This document shows, piece after piece, positions 5,015-6,475 of a stretch of DNA of 6,475 bases. The notes beneath the pieces were generated by a model. The model saw only the letters and a list, made by a program, of their open reading frames with translations. It had not been told where the DNA came from and did not search any database. Position 1 is the stretch's first letter, and each line of letters starts with the position of its first letter. Both the position numbers and the translations under genes were made by a program. The DNA is from Planctomycetota bacterium (lineage in GTDB: Bacteria > Planctomycetota > UBA1135 > GCA-002686595), in NCBI GenBank assembly GCA_004296785.1, contig SCVU01000151.1, forward strand, positions 1 to 6,475, read 5' to 3'.

Positions 5015-6475
5015 CTACGGCGCGATCAACTCTGCGAACGCGCGTCGCAACTGAGCCGGCGCCTCGGCGCCGCCGGCGTGCGCGAGCGCGGGACCCGCGA
5101 GGCCCCACGCGCGCCAGCGCTCGGCGACGCGCGCGAACGCGGCGTCCGGCGCCTCGCCGACCGCGAGCCCGTGCAGCGGCGCGGACAGATCGGTGACGAG
5201 GCCCGAGCGCAGGCCGAGCGCGGCGGCCGCGCGCGCGCGCTCGGCGAGCTCGGGCGCGCCGACCAGCGCGTCGCTGACCAGCACGCCGGCGAACAGCTCG
5301 CTCGCCGCCAGCGCGAGGTCGAACGCGCGCTCGCCGCAGCGCCCGGCGCCGGCGACGTAGCAGCGCCGCGGGTCGATGCGCGCGTGCGCGAGCGCGTACG
5401 CGACCGCGTCGCGCGCGGGCCGCTCGTACAGCCAGCGCTGCTCGCGGCCGTCGGGCGATTCGAGGCTCCAGCGCATTCCCTCCGCGCTCGTCGCGCCGAC
5501 CGCGAGCGGTGCGGAAGGCGCGACGAGAACGCAGCCGGTCGCGTCGGCGAGGTCGCGCCACGGTCCGTCGAGCACGTCGCGCTTGGTCGCGCCGTCGGCG
5601 TGCAGCACGACGAGCAGCGGGCGCGGCTCGGCGCCGCTCGCCGGCACGTGCAACAGCGGCGTCGCCGCGTACGCGCGCGCTTCGAGCCCCGCTGCGCGGA
5701 TGCGCTCGCACAGCTGCTCGTACTCGGGGTGTCCGTGCAGCGGCGCGAGGTCCGGATCGTCGGCCAGCAGGCTCTCGGTCTGGTCGCGCGAGCCCAGGCC
5801 GTACTCGTGCGCGCGCGCGAGCCATTCGAGCGCGCGCTCGGGCTCGCCGCCGCGCGCGAGCGCGCAGGCCGCGTTGTACGCGCACATCGGATGCCGCGGC
5901 GACAGCGCGAGCGCGTCGGCGAACGCCTGCTCGGCCTCGCGCCAGCGCTCCGACTGCAGCGCGGTGATCCCGCGCTGGAACGCGCGGCCGAACGCGCTCG
6001 GCGCGGCCGGGCGCGGCGGGGGCACGAGCTCGCGCCGCGCGGCCTCCGAGCGCAGCGCGAGCAGCTCGACGCCGGCCTGCACGGGCAGCGCGAGCCGCTC
6101 GTCGGCGACTTCGACGAGCAGCGCGCCGCGCGCCGACTTGCGCAGCAGCGCGAGCGCCGCGTCGAGCGCCTCCGCGGCGCGCTCCGGCGCGCCGGACTCG
6201 ACGCGCGCGCGCGCGAGTGCGCGCAGGCTCGCGACGAGCGGCAGCACGTGCAGGTCCGGCAGCTTGCGGCGCAGATCGACGGCGCGCGCGAGCTCGCGCG
6301 CGCCTTCCTCGACCGCGCCCTCGGCGACGTCGAGCGCGCCGAGGCGGTCGCGCGCCTCGGCCTCGAGCATCGGCGCGGCGGGGGAGGCCGCCGTCGCGCC
6401 GGCCAGCGCGAGCTCGTAGCTCGCGCGCGCCGCGCGCGCGTCGCCGGTCGCGCGCGCGAGATCGCCGCGCGTCAG
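5015..6475 (-). CDS. TPR-repeat protein with C-terminal alpha/beta-hydrolase-like domain (5' end outside window)
   Basis: The frame is open from the right edge to TAG 5015-5017, giving 486 visible residues; ATG 6368-6370 is in frame but TPR sequence continues upstream, so the true start is outside. Visible residues about 1-115 are Ala-rich TPR-like helices ('GDLARATGDARAARASYELA'). A Pro-rich linker lies near 152-162. A clear TPR pair follows at about 165-226 ('WREAEQAFADALALSP', 'YNAACALARGGEPERALEWL') with the tail 'DPDLAPLHGHPEYEQL'. Residues about 285-485 resemble an esterase/phospholipase alpha/beta hydrolase: 'PLLVVLHADG', 'YVAGAGRCGERAFDLAL', 'LFAGVLVSDALVG'. The nucleophile elbow reads GAGRCG where GxSxG(G) is expected, and the acid and His positions also look replaced, so it is probably non-catalytic. 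The missing N-terminus could carry a Ser/Thr kinase or membrane segment, as in many TPR proteins of such bacteria; this cannot be seen. It is convergent with the propeller genes and probably a separate unit. Confidence 0.8.
   Translation of the reverse strand: MTRGDLARATGDARAARASYELALAGATAASPAAPMLEAEARDRLGALDVAEGAVEEGARELARAVDLRRKLPDLHVLPLVASLRALARARVESGAPERAAEALDAALALLRKSARGALLVEVADERLALPVQAGVELLALRSEAARRELVPPPRPAAPSAFGRAFQRGITALQSERWREAEQAFADALALSPRHPMCAYNAACALARGGEPERALEWLARAHEYGLGSRDQTESLLADDPDLAPLHGHPEYEQLCERIRAAGLEARAYAATPLLHVPASGAEPRPLLVVLHADGATKRDVLDGPWRDLADATGCVLVAPSAPLAVGATSAEGMRWSLESPDGREQRWLYERPARDAVAYALAHARIDPRRCYVAGAGRCGERAFDLALAASELFAGVLVSDALVGAPELAERARAAAALGLRSGLVTDLSAPLHGLAVGEAPDAAFARVAERWRAWGLAGPALAHAGGAEAPAQLRRAFAELIAP

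Noticed and set aside
5376..6419. 347-codon plus-strand open frame opposite the TPR gene
   Set aside because: Ser/Ala/Arg-rich composition without motifs; the minus strand gives coherent TPR and hydrolase-fold sequence.
6180..6475. Runs of alternating CG/GC resembling simple repeats (for example near 6421-6460)
   Set aside because: They arise from consecutive Ala and Arg codons (GCG, CGC) in the TPR gene and have no regular unit or spacing suggesting a CRISPR or tandem repeat array.

Overview
The window is about 6.5 kb of very GC-rich bacterial DNA, roughly 70% GC by eye, packed with coding sequence. I find five genes: two M64-type metallopeptidase paralogs, two secreted beta-propeller paralogs, and one TPR protein ending in an alpha/beta-hydrolase-like domain. 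The organism is most likely a high-GC member of the Planctomycetota. The basis is the C-terminal domain of the two propeller proteins (hydrophobic start, then 'AG.YY.V.GS', then 'LPL..D.YF.LTL', then 'HA.VTLDL'), which I recall from many secreted planctomycetal proteins. GC-rich codon usage, signal-peptide-bearing M64 peptidases and TPR proteins fit this. No rRNA or marker gene is present, so a myxobacterium or other high-GC deltaproteobacterial lineage cannot be excluded.

Layout. Positions 1-611 (minus) hold the N-terminal 203 residues of an M64-type secreted peptidase that runs off the left edge. Positions 666-2207 (minus) hold a complete paralog of 513 residues with an intact HExxH zinc site; it lies upstream of the partial gene with a 54-bp gap, so the two probably form a leftward operon. 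A 126-bp intergenic stretch separates this pair from a divergent rightward pair. Positions 2334-3518 and 3719-4915 (plus) are tandem paralogs of 394 and 398 residues, each with a signal peptide, a WD40/PQQ-like propeller and the C-terminal domain described above. A 12-bp GC hairpin followed by a short T-rich tail lies between them. A 15-bp perfect hairpin at 4973-5010 separates the second propeller gene from a convergent minus-strand gene at 5015-6475. That gene is open at the right edge and codes for TPR repeats followed by a hydrolase fold whose nucleophile, acid and histidine positions all look substituted.

How the genes may work together. The first four products are all predicted to be exported, and both divergent arms are local duplications (protease-protease facing propeller-propeller). 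This suggests an extracytoplasmic protein-processing or surface-protein locus, but co-function is inferred only from gene order and shared export. The fifth gene has no predicted signal peptide in the visible part, lies on the far side of a strong hairpin, and is probably a separate unit. I see no CRISPR array, tRNA, rRNA, insertion sequence or phage gene.
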